From: Eledone cirrhosa
Lineage: Eukaryota; Mollusca; Cephalopoda; Octopoda; Eledonidae
Assembly: GCA_964016885.1 (NCBI GenBank)
Contig: OZ024740.1
Coordinates: forward strand, 8,948,450 to 9,012,449
Direction: 5' to 3'
Length of the DNA stretch: 64,000 nt
The notes under the pieces are model-generated. The model saw only the letters and a list, made by a program, of their open reading frames with translations. It was not told the origin of the DNA and searched no databases. Shown piece after piece: positions 50,190 through 63,155 of this stretch; the stretch's first letter is position 1, and the number at the start of each line of letters is the position of its first letter. The position numbers and the translations under genes are program-made.

Positions 50190-53000
50190 TTCAATCTCGA
50201 TTGGTATGTTAGTTTCGATTGGTATATCAGTTTCGATTAGTATGTCAGTTTCTATTGGTATATCAGTTTCGTTTGGTATATCAGTATCTATTGGTATGTC
50301 ATTGGTATATCAGTTTCGATTGGTATGTCAGTTTCTATTGGTATATCAGCTTCGATTGGTATGTCAGTTTCGATTGGTATATCAGTTTCGATTGGAATAT
50401 CAGTTTCGATTGGTATGTCAGTTTCTAATGGTATGTCAGTTTCGATTGGTATATCAGTTTCGATTGGTATATCAGTTTCGATTGGTATATCAGTTTCGAT
50501 TGGTATATCAGTTTCTATTGCTATATCAGTTTCTATTAGTATATCAGTTTCGATTGGTATGTCAGTTGCTATTGTTATATCAGTTTCGATTGGTATATCA
50601 GTTTCAGTTGGTATGTCAATTTCGATTGTTATGTCAGTTTCGATTGGTATATCAGATTCGACTGGTATATCACTTTCTATTGATATATCAGTTACTATTG
50701 GTATGTCAGTTTCAATTGGTATGTCAGTTTCGATTGGCATGTTATTCCTTGATTTGTATGTTAGTTTCTATTGGTATATCAGTTTTGATTGGTATGTCAG
50801 TTTCAATTAGTATATCAGTTTCTATTGCTATGTCAGTTTCTATTGGTATATCAGTATCGATTGGCATATCAGTTTCAATTGGTATGTCAGTTTCGATTGG
50901 TATATCAGTTTCGAATGGTATTTCAATCTCGATTGGTATGTCAGTTTCGATTGGTATATCAGTTACAATTGGTATATCAGCTTCAATTGGTATGTTAGTT
51001 TCTATTGGTATGTCAGTTTCTTTTAGTATATCAGCTTCTATTGGTATGTCAGTTTTGATTGGTATGTTAGTCCTCGATTTGTATGTCACTTTCTATTGGT
51101 ATATCAGTTTCTATTGGTATGTCAGTTTCTTTTGGTATATCAGTTTCGATTAGAATATCAGTTTCGATTGGTATGTCAGTTTCTATTGGTATGTCAGTTT
51201 CGATTGGTATATCAGTTTCGATTGGTATATCAGTTTCTATTGCTATATCAGTTTCTATTTGTATACCAGTTTCGAGTGGTATGTCAGTTTCTATTGGTAT
51301 ATCAGTTTTGATTGGTATGTCAGTTTCTATTGGTATATCAGTTTCTATTGGTATGTCAGTTTCTATTCATATGTCAGTTTCGATTGGTATATCAGTTTCG
51401 ATTGGTATATCAGTTTCTATTGCTATATCAGTTTCTATTGGTATATCAGTTTCGATTGGTATGTCAGTTTCTATTGGTATATCAGTTGCGATTGGTATGT
51501 CAGTTTCTATTCGTATGTGAGTTTCGATTATTATATCAGTTACTATTGGTATGTCAGTTTCGATTGGTGTGTCAGTTTCGATTGGTATATCAGTTTCGAA
51601 TGGTATTTTAATCTTGATTGTTATGTCAGTTTCGATTGGTATATCAGTTTCGATTAGTATGTCAGTTTCTATAGGTATATCAGTTTCGTTTGGTATGTCA
51701 GTTTCGATTAGTATATCAGTTTCTATTGGTATGTCAATTTCGATTGGCATGTCAGTTTCGATTGATACATCAGTTTCGAATGGTATTTCAATCTCGATTG
51801 GTATGTTAGTTTCGATTGGTATATCAGTTTCGATTAGTATGTCAGTTTCTATTGGTATATCAGTTTCGTTTGGTATATCAGTTTCTATTGGTATGTCATT
51901 GGTATATCAGTTTCGATTGGCATGTCAGTTTCTATTGGTATATCAGCTTCGATTGGTATGTCAGTTTCGATTGGTATATCAGTTTCGATTGGTATATCAG
52001 TTTCGATTGGTATATCAGTTTCGATTGGTATATCAGTTTCTATTGCTATATCAGTTTCTATTAGTATATCAGTTTCGATTGGTATGTCAGTAGCTATTGT
52101 TATATCAGTTTCGATTGGTATATCAGTTTCGATTGTTATGTCAATTTCGATTGTTATGTCAGTTTCGATTGGTATATCAGATTCAACTGGTATATCACTT
52201 TCTATTGATATATCAGTTTCTATTGGTATGTCAGTTTCAATTGGTATGTCACTTTCGATTGGCATATCAGTTTAGAGTGGTATTTCAATCTCGATTGGTA
52301 TGTCAGTTTCGATTGGCATGTTAGTCCTTGATTTGTATGTTAGTTTCTATTGGTATATCAGTTTTGATTGGTATGTCAGTTTCAATTAGTATATCAGTTT
52401 ATATTGGTATGTCAGTTTCTATTGGTATATCAGTTTCGAATGGTATTTCAATCTCGATTTGTATGTCAGTTTCGATTGGTATATCAGTTACAATTTGTAT
52501 ATCAGCTTCAATTGGTATGTTAGTTTCTATTGGTATGTCAGTTTCAATTAGTATATCAGCTTCTATTGGTATGTCAGTTTCGATTGGTATGTTAGTCCTC
52601 GATTTGTATGTCACTTTCTATTGGTATATCAGTTTCTATTCGTATATCAGTTTTGATTGGTATGTCAGTTTCAATTGGTACGTCAATTTTGATTGGTATA
52701 TCAGTTTCGATTGGTATATCAGTTTCTATTGCTATATCAGTTTCTATTTGTATATCAGTTTCGATTGGTATGTCAGTTTCTATTGGTATATCAGTTGCGA
52801 TTGGTATGTCAGTTTCTATTGGTATGTCAGTTTCGATTATTATATCAGTTACTATTTGTATGTCAGTTTCGATTGGTATGTCAGATTCAATTTTTATTTC
52901 AGTTTCGATTGGTATATCAGTTTTCGATTGGTATGTTAGTTTCTATTGGTATGTCAGTTTCGATTTGTATATCAGTTTCTATTGGTATGTCAGTTTCGAT
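50190..53000 (+). repeat. About 1.5-1.6 kb higher-order repeat, imperfect
   Basis: The region at 50,219-50,740 matches 51,816-52,265 at about +1,597 (with deletions). The junction at 51,083 matches 52,608 at +1,525. Both contain TATGTCATTGGTATATC followed by the GCTTCGATTGG and GCTATTGTTATATC variants. Divergence is higher than in the 3.8-kb set. Confidence 0.55.
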
Positions 53001-53009
53001 TGGTATGTT

Positions 53010-55420
53010 AGTCCTCGATTTGTATATCTGTTTCTATTGGTATATCAGTTTCGATTGGTATGTCAGTTTCGATTGGTATATCTGTTGCTATTGGTATGTC
53101 AGTTTCTATTGGTATATCAGTTTCGATTGGTATATCAGTTTCGATTCGTATGTCAATTTCGATTGCTATGTCAGTTTCGATTGGTATATCAGATTCGATT
53201 GGTATATCACTTTCTATTGCTATATCAGTTTCTATTGGTATGTCAGTTTCAATTGGTATGTCAGTATCTATTGGTATATCAGTTTCACTTGGTATATCAG
53301 TTTCTATTGTTATGTCAGTTTCTATTAGTATATCAGTTTCTATTGGTATGTCAGTCTCTATTGTTATATCAGTTTCGAGTGGTATGTCAGTTTCGATTGG
53401 TATATCAGTTTCTATTGGTATATCTGTTTCAGTTGATATGTCAGTTTCTATTGGTATGTCAGTTTCGATTGGAATATCAGTTTCGATTGGTATATCACTT
53501 TCGATTGGTATATCAGTTTCGAATGGTATTTCAATCTCGATTGGTATGTCACTTTCGATTGGTATGTTAGTCCTCGATTTGTATGTTAGTTACTATTGTT
53601 ATGTCAGTTTCGATTGGTATGTCAGTTTCAATTAGTATATCAGTTTCTATTGGTATGTCAGTTTCTATTGGTATATCAGTTTCGATTGGCATATCAGTTT
53701 CAATTGGTATGTCAGTTTCGATTGGTATATCCGTTTCGATTGGTATATAAGTTTCTATTGCTATATCATTTTCTATTGGTATATCAGTTTCGATTGGTAT
53801 TTCAGTTTCTATGGGTATATCAGTTGCGATTGGTATGTCTGTTTCTATTGGGATGTCAGTTTCGATTATTATATCAGTTACTATTGGTAAGTCAGTTTCT
53901 ATTGGTATGTCAGTTTCTATTGGTATGTCAGTTTCTATTGGTATGTCAGTTTCGATTATTATATCAGTTTCGATTAGTATGTCAGTTTCGATTGGTATGT
54001 CAGTTTCTATTGGTGTGTCAGTTTCGATTAGTATATCAGTTTCTATTGGTATGTCAGTCTCTGTTGGTATATCAGTTTCGATTGGTATGTCAGTTTCTAT
54101 TGGTATATCAGTTTCGATTGGAATATCAGTTTCGATTGGTATGTCAGTTTCGATTGTTATGTCAGTTTCGATTGGTATATCATTTTCGAATGGTATTTCA
54201 ATCACGATTGGTATGTCAGTTTCGATTGGTATATCAGTTTCAATTGGTATATCAGTTTCAATTGGTATGTTAGTTTCTATTGGTATGTCAGTTTCTATTG
54301 GTATATCAGTTTCGATTGGAATATCAGTTTCGATTGGTATGTCAGTTTCTATTGGTATGTCAGTTTCGATTGGTATATCAATTTCGATTGGTATATCAGT
54401 TTCTATTGCTATATCAGTTTCTATTGGTATACCAGTTTCGATTGGTATGTCAGTTTCTATTGGTATATCAGTTTCGATTAGTATATCAGTTTCGATTGGT
54501 ATGTTAGTTTCGATCGGTATGTCAGTTTCGATTAGTATATCAGTTTCGATTGGTATGTCAGTTTCTATTGCTATATCAGTTTCTATTCGTATATCAGTTT
54601 TGATTGGTATGTCAGTTTCTATTGGTATATCAGTTGCGATTTGTATGTCAGTTTCTATTGGTATGTCAGTTTCGATTATAATATCAGTTACTATTTGTAT
54701 GTCAGTTTCGATTGGTATGTCAGATTCAATTTTTATTTCAGTTTCGATTGGTATATCAGTTTCGATTGGTATATCAGTTTTCGATTGGTATGTTAGTTTC
54801 CATTGGTATGTCAGTTTCGATTTGTATATCAGTTTCTATTGGTATGTCAGTTTCGATTGATATGTTAGTCCTCGATTTGTATGTCTGTTTCTATTGGTAT
54901 ATCAGTTTCGATTGGTATGTCAGTTTCGATTAGTATATCTGTTGCTATTGGTATGTCAGTTTCTATTGGTATATCAGTTTCGATTGGTATATCAGTTTTG
55001 ATTCGTATGTCAATTTCGATTGCTATGTCAGTTTCGATTGGTATATCAGTTTCGAGTGGTATGTCAGTTTCGATTGGTATATCAGTTTCTATTGGTATAT
55101 CTGTTTCAGTTGATATGTCAGTTTCGATTGGTATGTCAGTTTCTATTGGTATGTCAGTTTCGATTAGTATATCAGTTTCTATTGGTATGTCAGTCTCCAT
55201 TGGTATATCAGTTTCGATTGGTATGTCAGTTTCGATTGGAATATCAGTTTCGATTGGTATGTCACTTTCGACTGGTATATCAGTTTCGAATGGTATTTCA
55301 ATCTCGATTGGTATATCAGTTTCGATTGGTATGTCAGTTTCAATTAGTATATCAGTTTCTATTGGTATGTCAGTTTCTATTGGTATATCAGTTTCGATTG
55401 GCATATCAGTTCTCAATTGG
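53010..55420 (+). repeat. About 1.8-kb higher-order repeat, partial
   Basis: The run starting TTAGTCCTCGATTTGTAT...CTGTTTCTATTGG at about 53,010 recurs at about 54,865 (offset about 1,821 for the following segment), and shorter pieces recur near 55,560. The middle parts differ, and 53,590-54,240 resembles the 34-44 kb region instead. It is a mosaic rather than a clean tandem pair. Confidence 0.5.
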
Positions 55421-56912
55421 TATGTCAGTTTTGATTAGTATATAAGTTTCTATTGGTATGTCAGTTTCTATTGCTATATCAGTTTCTATTTGTATATCAG
55501 TTTTGATTGGTATGTCAGTTTCGATTGGTACGTCAATTTTGATTGGTATGTCAATTTCGATTAGTATATCTGTTGTTATTGGTATGTCAGTTTCTATTGG
55601 TATATCAGTTTCGATTGGTATATCAGTTTCGATTCGTATGTCAATTTCGATTGGTATGTCAGTTTCGATTGGTATATCAGATTCGACTGGTATATCACTT
55701 TCTATTGCTATATCAGTTTCTATTGGTATGTCAGTTTCAATTGGTATGTCAGTATCTATTGGTATATCAGTTTCACTTGGTATGTCAGTTTCTATTGTTA
55801 TGTCAGTTTCTATTAGTATATCAGTTTCTATTGGTATGTCAGTCTCTATTGTTATATCAGTTTCGAGTGGTATGTCAGTTTCGATTGGTATATCAGTTTC
55901 TATTGGTATATCTGTTTCAGTTGATATGTCAGTTTCGATTGGTATGTCAGTTTCTATTGGTATGTCAGTTTCGATTGGTATATCAGTTTCGATTGGTATG
56001 TCAGTTTCGATTGGAATATCATTTTCGATTGGTATGTCACTTTCGATTGGTATATCAGTTTCGAATGGTATTTCAATCTCGATTGGTATGTCACTTTCGA
56101 TTGGTATGTTAGTCCTCGATTTGTAAGTTAGTTTCTATTGGTATATCAGTTTCGATTGGTATGTCAGTTTCAATTAGTATATCAGTTTCTATTGGTATGT
56201 CAGTTTCTATTGGTATATCAGTTTCGATTGGCATATCAGTTTCAATTGTTTTGTCAGTTTCGATTGATATATCAGTTTCGATTGGTATATAAGTTTCTAT
56301 TGCTATATCATTTTCTATTGGTATATCAGTTTCGATTGGTATGTCAGTTTCTATGGGTATAACAGTTGCGATTGGTATGTCTGTTTCTATTGGGATGTCA
56401 GTTTTGATTATTACATCAGTTACTATTGGTATGTCAGTTTCTTTTGGTATGTCAGTTTCTATTGGTATGTCAGTTTCTATTGGTACGTCAGTTTCGATTA
56501 TTATATCAGTTTCGATTAGTATGTCAGTTTCTATTGGTATGTCAGTTTCTATTGGTATGTCAGTTTCGATTTGTATATCAGTTTCTATTGGTATGTCAGT
56601 CTCTGTTGGTATGTCAGTTTCGATTGCTATGTCAGTTTCGATTGTTATGTCAGTTTCGATTGGTATATCAGTTTCGAATGGTATGTTAGTTTCTATTGGT
56701 ATGTCAGTTCCGATTAGTATATCAGCTTCTATTGGTATGTCAGTTTAGATTGGTATGTTAGTCCTTGATTCGTATGTCAGTTTCTATTGGTATATCAGCT
56801 TCGATTGGTATATCAGTTTCAATTAGTATATCAGTTTCTATTGGTATGTCAGTTTCGATTGGTATATCAGTTTCGATTGGTATATCAGTTTCTAGTGCTA
56901 TATGGAGGCACA

Positions 56913-56923
56913 TGGCTTAGTGG
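56913..56923 (+). promoter_or_regulatory. Pol III A box of the SINE
   Basis: TGGCTTAGTGG fits the tRNA-type A box pattern (TRGYNNANNGG), 10 bp into the element. Confidence 0.75.
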
Positions 56924-56955
56924 TTAGAGCATTGGCCTTGCAATCGAAAGGTTGT

Positions 56956-56966
56956 TAGTTCAATTC
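56956..56966 (+). promoter_or_regulatory. Pol III B box of the SINE
   Basis: TAGTTCAATTC fits the B box core GTTCRANNC, about 33 bp after the A box, the spacing expected for a tRNA-derived promoter. The G of the usual TTCGA is A here, which is common in old copies. Confidence 0.72.
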
Positions 56967-58869
56967 TCAGACCGGGTGATGTGTTGTTTCCTTGAGCAAG
57001 ACACTTTATTTCACATTGCTCCAGTTTACTCAGCTGTAGAAATGAGATGATAGGGACTGGGGTCCATATCATTCCACTGCAAAGTGGTCGTGGAGGTGCC
57101 ACGGCAAAAAAGCACCCAGCACTCACTGTAAATGAGGTTGGTGTTAGGAAGGGCATCCAGCTGTAGAAATCAAGCCAGCATCAGTTCCCGTCCCACCCTT
57201 GCAAGCAGGGAAAAAGCGGACGTAAAATGAAATGATGATGATGATGATATCAGTTTCTATTGGTATGTGAGTTTCGATGATTATATCAGTTACTATTGGT
57301 ATGTCAGTTTCGATTGTTATGTCAGTGTCTATTGGTATATCAGTTTCGATTGGTATGTCAGTTTCGATTAGTATATCAGTTTCTATTGGTATGTCAGTTT
57401 CTATTGGTATAACAGTTTCGATTGGTATATCAGTTTCGATTGGTATGTCAATTTCGATTGGTATGTCAGTTTCGATTGGTATATCAGTTTCGAAGGGTAT
57501 TTCAATCTCAATTGGTATGTCAGTTTCGATTTGTATATCAGTTCTGATTAGTATATCAGTTTCTATTGGTATATCAGTTTCGATTGGTATATCAGTTTCT
57601 ATTGGTATGTCATTGGTATATCAGTTTCGATTGGTATGTCAGTTTCTATTGGTATATCAGCTTCGATTGGTATGTCAGTTTCGATTGGTATATCAGTTTC
57701 GATTGGTATATCTGTTTCGATTGGTATGTCAGTTTCTATTGGTATGTCAGTTTCTATTGGTATATACATTTCGATTGGTATATCAGTTTCGATTGGTATG
57801 TCAATTTGGATTGGTATGTCAGTTTCGATTGGTACATCAGTTTCGAATGGTATTTCAATCTCAATTGGTATGTCAGTTTCGATTGGTATATCAGTTTTGA
57901 TTAGTATGTCAGTTTCTATTGGTATATCAGTTTCGATTGGTATATCAGTTTCGATTGGTATATCAGTTTCTATTTGTATGTCCGTTTCGATTGGTATGTC
58001 AGTTTCTATAGGTATATCAGTTTCGATTGTTATGTTAGTTTTTTATTGGTATGTCAGTTTCGATTAGTATCAGTATCTATTGGTATGTCAGTATTGATTG
58101 GTATGTTCGTCCTCGAGTTGTATGTCAGTTTCTATAGGTATATCAGTTTCTATTGGTATGTCAGTTTCTATTAGTATATCAGTTTCTATTGGTATGTCAG
58201 TCTCTATTGGTATATCAGTTTCGAATTGTATGTCAGTTTCGGATGGTATATCAGTTTCGATTGGTATGTCAGTTTCGATTGTTATATCAGTTTCTATTGC
58301 TATATCAGTTTCTATTGGTATGTCGGTTTCTATTGGTATATCAGTTTCGATTGGTATGTCAATTTCGATTGTTATGTCAGTTTCGATTGGTATATCAGTT
58401 TAGAGTGGTATTTCAATCTCGATTGGTATGTCAGTTTCGATTGGTATATCAGTTACGATTGGTATATCAGTTTCAATTGGTATGTTAGTTTCTATTGGTA
58501 TGTCAGTTTCTATTAGTATATCAGCTTCTATTGGTATGTCAGTTTCGATTGGTATGTTAGTCCTCGATTTGTATGTCACTTTCTATTGGTATATCAGTTT
58601 TGATTGGTATGTCAGTTTCAATTAGTATATCAGTTTCTATTGGTATGTCAGTTTATATTGGCATATCAGTTTCAATTAGTATGTCAGTTTCGATTGGTAT
58701 ATCAGTTTCGAATGGTATTTCAATCTCGATTGGTATGTCAGTTTCGATTGGTATATCAGTTACAATTGGTATATCAGTTTCAATTGGTATGTTAGTTTCT
58801 ATTGGTATGTCAGTTTCTATTAGTATATCAGCTTCTATTGGTATGTCAGTTTCGATTGGTATGTTAGTC

Positions 58870-61085
58870 CTCGATTTGTATGTCACTTTCTATTGGTATA
58901 TCAGTTTCGATTGGTATGTCAATTTCAATTAGTATATCAGTTTCTATTAGTATGTCAGTTTCTATTGGTATATCAGTTTCGATTGGAATATCAGTTTCGA
59001 TTGGTAAGTCAGTTTCTATTGGTATGTCAGTTTCGATTGGTATATCAGTTTCGATTGGTACATCAGTTTCTATTGCTATATCAGTTTCTATTGTTATATC
59101 AGTTTCGATTGGTATGTCAGTTTCTATTGGTATATCAGTTGCGATTGGTATGTCAGTTTCTATTGGTATGTGAGTTTCGATTATTATATCAGTTACTATT
59201 GGTATGTCAGTGTCTATTGGTATATCAGTTTCGTTTGGTATGTCAGTTTCGATTAGTATATCAGTTTCTATTGGTATGTCAATTTCGATTGGTATGTCAG
59301 TTTCGATTGGTATATCAGTTTCGAATGGTATTTCAATCTCGATTGGTATGTCAGTTTCGATTGGTATATCAGTTTCGATTAGTATGTCAGTTTCTATTGG
59401 TATATCAGTTTCGATTGGAATATCAGTTACGATTGGTATGTCAGTTTCTATTGGTATGTCAGTTTCGATTGGTATATCAGTTTCGATTGGTATATCAGTT
59501 TCTATTGCTATATCAGTTTCTATTAGTATATCAGTTTCGATTGGTATGTCAGTTTCTATTGGTATATCAGTTGCGATTGGTATGTCACTTTCGATTGGTA
59601 TGTCAGTATCAATTGTTATGTCAGTGTCTATTGGTATATCAGTTTCGATTGGTATGTCAGTTTCTATTGGTATTTCAGTTTCGTTTGGTATGTCAGTTTC
59701 GATTAGTATATCAGTTTCTATTGTTAAGTCAGTTTCTATTGGTATATCAGTTTCGATTGGTATATCAGTTTCTATTGGTATGTCAATTTCGATTGGTATG
59801 TCAGTTTCGATTGGTATATCAGGTTCGATTAGTATGTCAGTTTCTATTGGTCTATCAGTTACGATTGGTATGTCAGTTTCTATTGGTATATCAGTTTCGA
59901 TTGGTATATAAGTTTCTATTGGTATGTCAATTTCGATTGGTATGTCTGTTTTGATTGATATATCAAATTCGACTGGTATATCACTTTCTATTGCTATATC
60001 AGTTTCTATTGGTATGTCAGTTTCAATTGGTATGTCAGTTTCTATTGGTATATCAGTTTTGATTGGTATGTCAGTTTCTATTGCTATGTCAGTTTCCATT
60101 ATTATATCAGTTACTATTGGTATGTCAGTTTCGATTGGTATGTCAGTTTCGATTGTTATGTCAGTGTCTATTGGTATATCAGTTTCTATTGGTATGTCAG
60201 TTTCTATTGGTATATCAGTTTCGATTGGAATATCAGTTTCGATTGGTATGTCAGTTTCTATTGGTATGTCAGTTTCGATTGGTATATCAGTTTCTATTGG
60301 TATATCAGTTTCGATTGCTATGTCAGTTTCGATTGCTATGTCAGTCTCTATTGGTTTATCAGTTTCGATTGGTATATCAGTATCTATTGGTATGTTAGTT
60401 TCTATTGGTATGTCAGTTTCGATTAGTATATCGGTTTCTATTGGTATATCAGTTTCGATTGGTATGTCAGTTTCGATTAGTATATCAGTTACTATTTGTA
60501 TGTCAGTTTCTATTGGTATATCAGTTTCGATTGGTATATCAGTTTCGATTGGTATATCAGTTTCAATTGGTATGTCATTTTTTATCGGTATATCAGTTTC
60601 TATTGGTATATCAGTTTCGATTGGTATGTCAATTTCGATTGGTATGTCAGTTTCTATTGGTATATCAGTTTTGATTGGCATATCAGTTTCGATTAGTATG
60701 TCAGTTTCGATTGGTATGTCAGTTTTCGATTCGTATATCAGTTTCGATTTGTATATCAGTTTCGATTGGTATATCAGTTTTTATTGCTATATCAATTCCT
60801 ATAGGTATGTCAGTTTCTATTGGTATATCAGTTTCGATTGGTATGTCGGTTTCTATTGGTATATCAGTTTCGATTGGTATGTCAATTTCGATTGTTATGT
60901 CAGTTTCGATTGGTATATCAGTTTAGAGTGGTATTTCAATCTCGATTGGTATGTCAGTTTCGATTGGTATATCAGTTACGATTGGTATATCAGTTTCAAT
61001 TGGTATGTTAGTTTCTATTGGTATATCAGTTTCTATTAGTATATCAGCTTCTATTGGTATGTCAGTTTCGATTGTTATGTTAGTC
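58870..61085 (+). repeat. 2.2-kb higher-order repeat, copy 1
   Basis: The block starting after TTAGTCCTCGATTTGTATGTCAC at about 58,870 recurs at +2,216. Markers include GGTAAGTCAG, TCAGGTTCGATTAG, TTGGTCTATCAG, GTCATTTTTTATCGG and TTCGATTCGTATATC. Confidence 0.82.
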
Positions 61086-63155
61086 CTCGATTTGTATGTC
61101 ACTTTCTATTGGTATATCAGTTTCGATTGGTATGTCAGTTTCAATTAGTATATCAGTTTCTATTGGTATGTCAGTTTCTATTGGTATATCAGTTTCGATT
61201 GGAATATCAGTTTCGATTGGTAAGTCAGTTTCTATTGGTATGTCAGTTTCGATTGGTATATCAGTTTCGATTGGTATATCAGTTTATATTGCTATATCAG
61301 TTTCTATTGTTATATCAGTTTCGATTGGTATGTCTGTTTCTATTGGTATATCAGTTGCGATTGGTATGTCAGTTTCTATTGGTATGTGAGTTTCGATTAT
61401 TATATCAGTTACTATTGGTATGTCAGTGTCTATTGGTATATCAGTTTCATTGGTATGTCAGTTTCGATTAGTATATCAGTTTCTATTGGTATGTCAATTT
61501 CGATTGGTGTGTCAGTTTCGATTGGTATATCAGTTTCGAATGGTATTTCAATCTCGATTGGTATGTCAGTTTCGAATTGGTATATCAGTTTCGATAAGTA
61601 TGTCAGTTTCTATTGGTATATCAGTTTCGATTGGAATATCAGTTTCGATTGGTATGTCAGTTTCTATTGGTATGTCAGTTTCGATTGGTATATCAGTTTC
61701 GATTGGTATATCAGTTTCTATTGCTATATCAGTTTCTATTAGTATATCAGTTTCGATTGGTATGTCAGTTTCTATTTGTATATCAGTTGCGATTGGTATG
61801 TCACTTTCGATTGGTATGTCAGTATCAATTGTTATGTCAGTGTCTATTGGTATATCAGTTTCGATTCGTATGTCAGTTTCTATTGGTATTTCAGTTTCTA
61901 TTGGTATGTCAGTTTCGATTAGTATATCAGTTTCTATTGTTAAGTCAGTTTCTATTGGTATATCAGTTTCGATTGGTATATCAGTTTCTATTGGTATGTC
62001 AATTTCGATTGGTATGTCAGTTTCGATTGGTATATCAGGTTCGATTAGTATGTCAGTTTCTATTGGTCTATCAGTTACGATTGGTATGTCAGTTTCTATT
62101 GGTATATCAGTTTCGATTGGTATATAAGTTTCTATTGGTATGTCAATTTCGATTGGTATGTCTGTTTTGATTGATATATCAGATTCGACTGGTATATCAC
62201 TTTCTATTGCTATATCAGTTTCTATTGGTATGTCAGTTTCAATTGGTATGTCAGTTTCTATTGGTATATCAGTTTTGATTGGTATGTCAGTTTCTATTGC
62301 TATGTCAGTTTCCATTATTATATCAGTTACTATTGGTATGTCAGTTTCGATTGGTATGTCAGTTTCGATTGTTATGTCAGTGTCTATTGGTATATCAGTT
62401 TCTATTGGTATGTCAGTTTCTATTGGTATATCAGTTTCGATTGGAATATCAGTTTCGATTGGTATGTCAGTTTCTATTGGTATGTCAGTTTCGATTGGTA
62501 TATCAGTTTCTATTGGTATATCAGTTTCGATTGGTATGTTAGTTTCTATTGGTATGTCAGTTTCTATTGGTATGTCAGTTTCGATTAGTATATCGGTTTC
62601 TATTGGTATATCAGTTTCGATTGGTATGTCAGTTTCGATTAGTATATCAGTTACTATTTGTATGTCAGTTTCTATTGGTATATCAGTTTCGATTGGTATA
62701 TCAGTTTCGATTGGTATATCAGTTTCAATTGGTATGTCATTTTTTATCGGTATATCAGTTTCTATTGGTATATCAGTTTCGATTGGTATGTCAATTTCGA
62801 TTGGTATGTCAGTTTCTATTGGTATATCAGTTTTGATTGGCATATCAGTTTCGATTAGTATGTCAGTTTCGATTGGTATGTCAGTTTTCGATTCGTATAT
62901 CAGTTTCGATTTGTATATCAGTTTCGATTGGTATATCAGTTTTTATTGCTATATCAATTCCTATAGGTATGTCAGTTTCTATTGGTATATCAGTTTCGAT
63001 TGGTATGTCGGTTTCTATTGGTATATCAGTTTCGATTGGTATGTCAATTTCGATTGTTATGTCAGTTTCGATTGGTATATCAGTTTAGAGTGGTATTTCA
63101 ATCTCGATTGGTATGTCAGTTTCGGTTGGTATATCAGTTACGATTGGTATATCAG
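61086..63155 (+). repeat. 2.2-kb higher-order repeat, copy 2
   Basis: Same order as copy 1. The offset falls from 2,216 to 2,162 near 62,525, a loss of three monomers (54 bp) that in copy 1 include two ATTGCTATGTC units. Near 63,155 the sequence jumps back to a segment equivalent to about 59,075, starting a partial third copy that runs to the window end. Confidence 0.8.

Larger units (their letters stand above)
48730..56902 (+). repeat. 18-bp satellite array, block 5
   Basis: Same satellite and orientation. Higher-order structure is more mixed here. Segments with GTTTCAGTTGATATGTC recur near 48,842, 53,425, 55,107 and 55,914. The sequence after TTAGTCCTCGATTTGTATGTCTG recurs near 48,045 and 54,869, with a close variant (GTATATCTG) near 53,012. 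No gene is seen. Confidence 0.95.
56903..57248 (+). mobile_element. tRNA-derived SINE with shared LINE tail
   Basis: Head GGAGGCACATGGCTTAGTGG resembles the 5' half of a tRNA with A and B boxes. It is followed by a central part (CCTTGAGCAAGACACTTTATT, CACATTGCTCCAGTTTACTC) that I recognise as like the conserved core of metazoan and cephalopod SINEs. The 3' part, from about 57,085 (GTCGTGGAGGTGCCACGG), follows the LINE tail closely through GAAATCAAGCCAG. It then diverges (CCCACCCTTGCAAGCAGGG) and ends in (GAT)n. Satellite resumes in phase (GCTATAT before, ATCAG after). It would be transcribed by RNA polymerase III and mobilised by a LINE with the same tail. The superfamily name is from memory. 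Confidence 0.88.

Noticed and set aside
56903..56975. tRNA gene at the start of the SINE
   Set aside because: A and B boxes are present, but the 3' half does not fold into a proper acceptor pairing and it runs straight into a SINE body. It is a tRNA-derived promoter, not a tRNA gene.
58864..60681. 605-codon - strand open frame made of PIETDI repeats, and similar frames of 335, 425, 275 and 255 codons
   Set aside because: They follow from a stop-free 18-bp unit. The + strand is open over the same DNA in up to three frames. Frames end wherever TTTAG or a 19-bp unit happens to occur, and there is no non-repetitive domain, promoter or start context. The pattern of silent variants is noted as a finding but does not make a gene.
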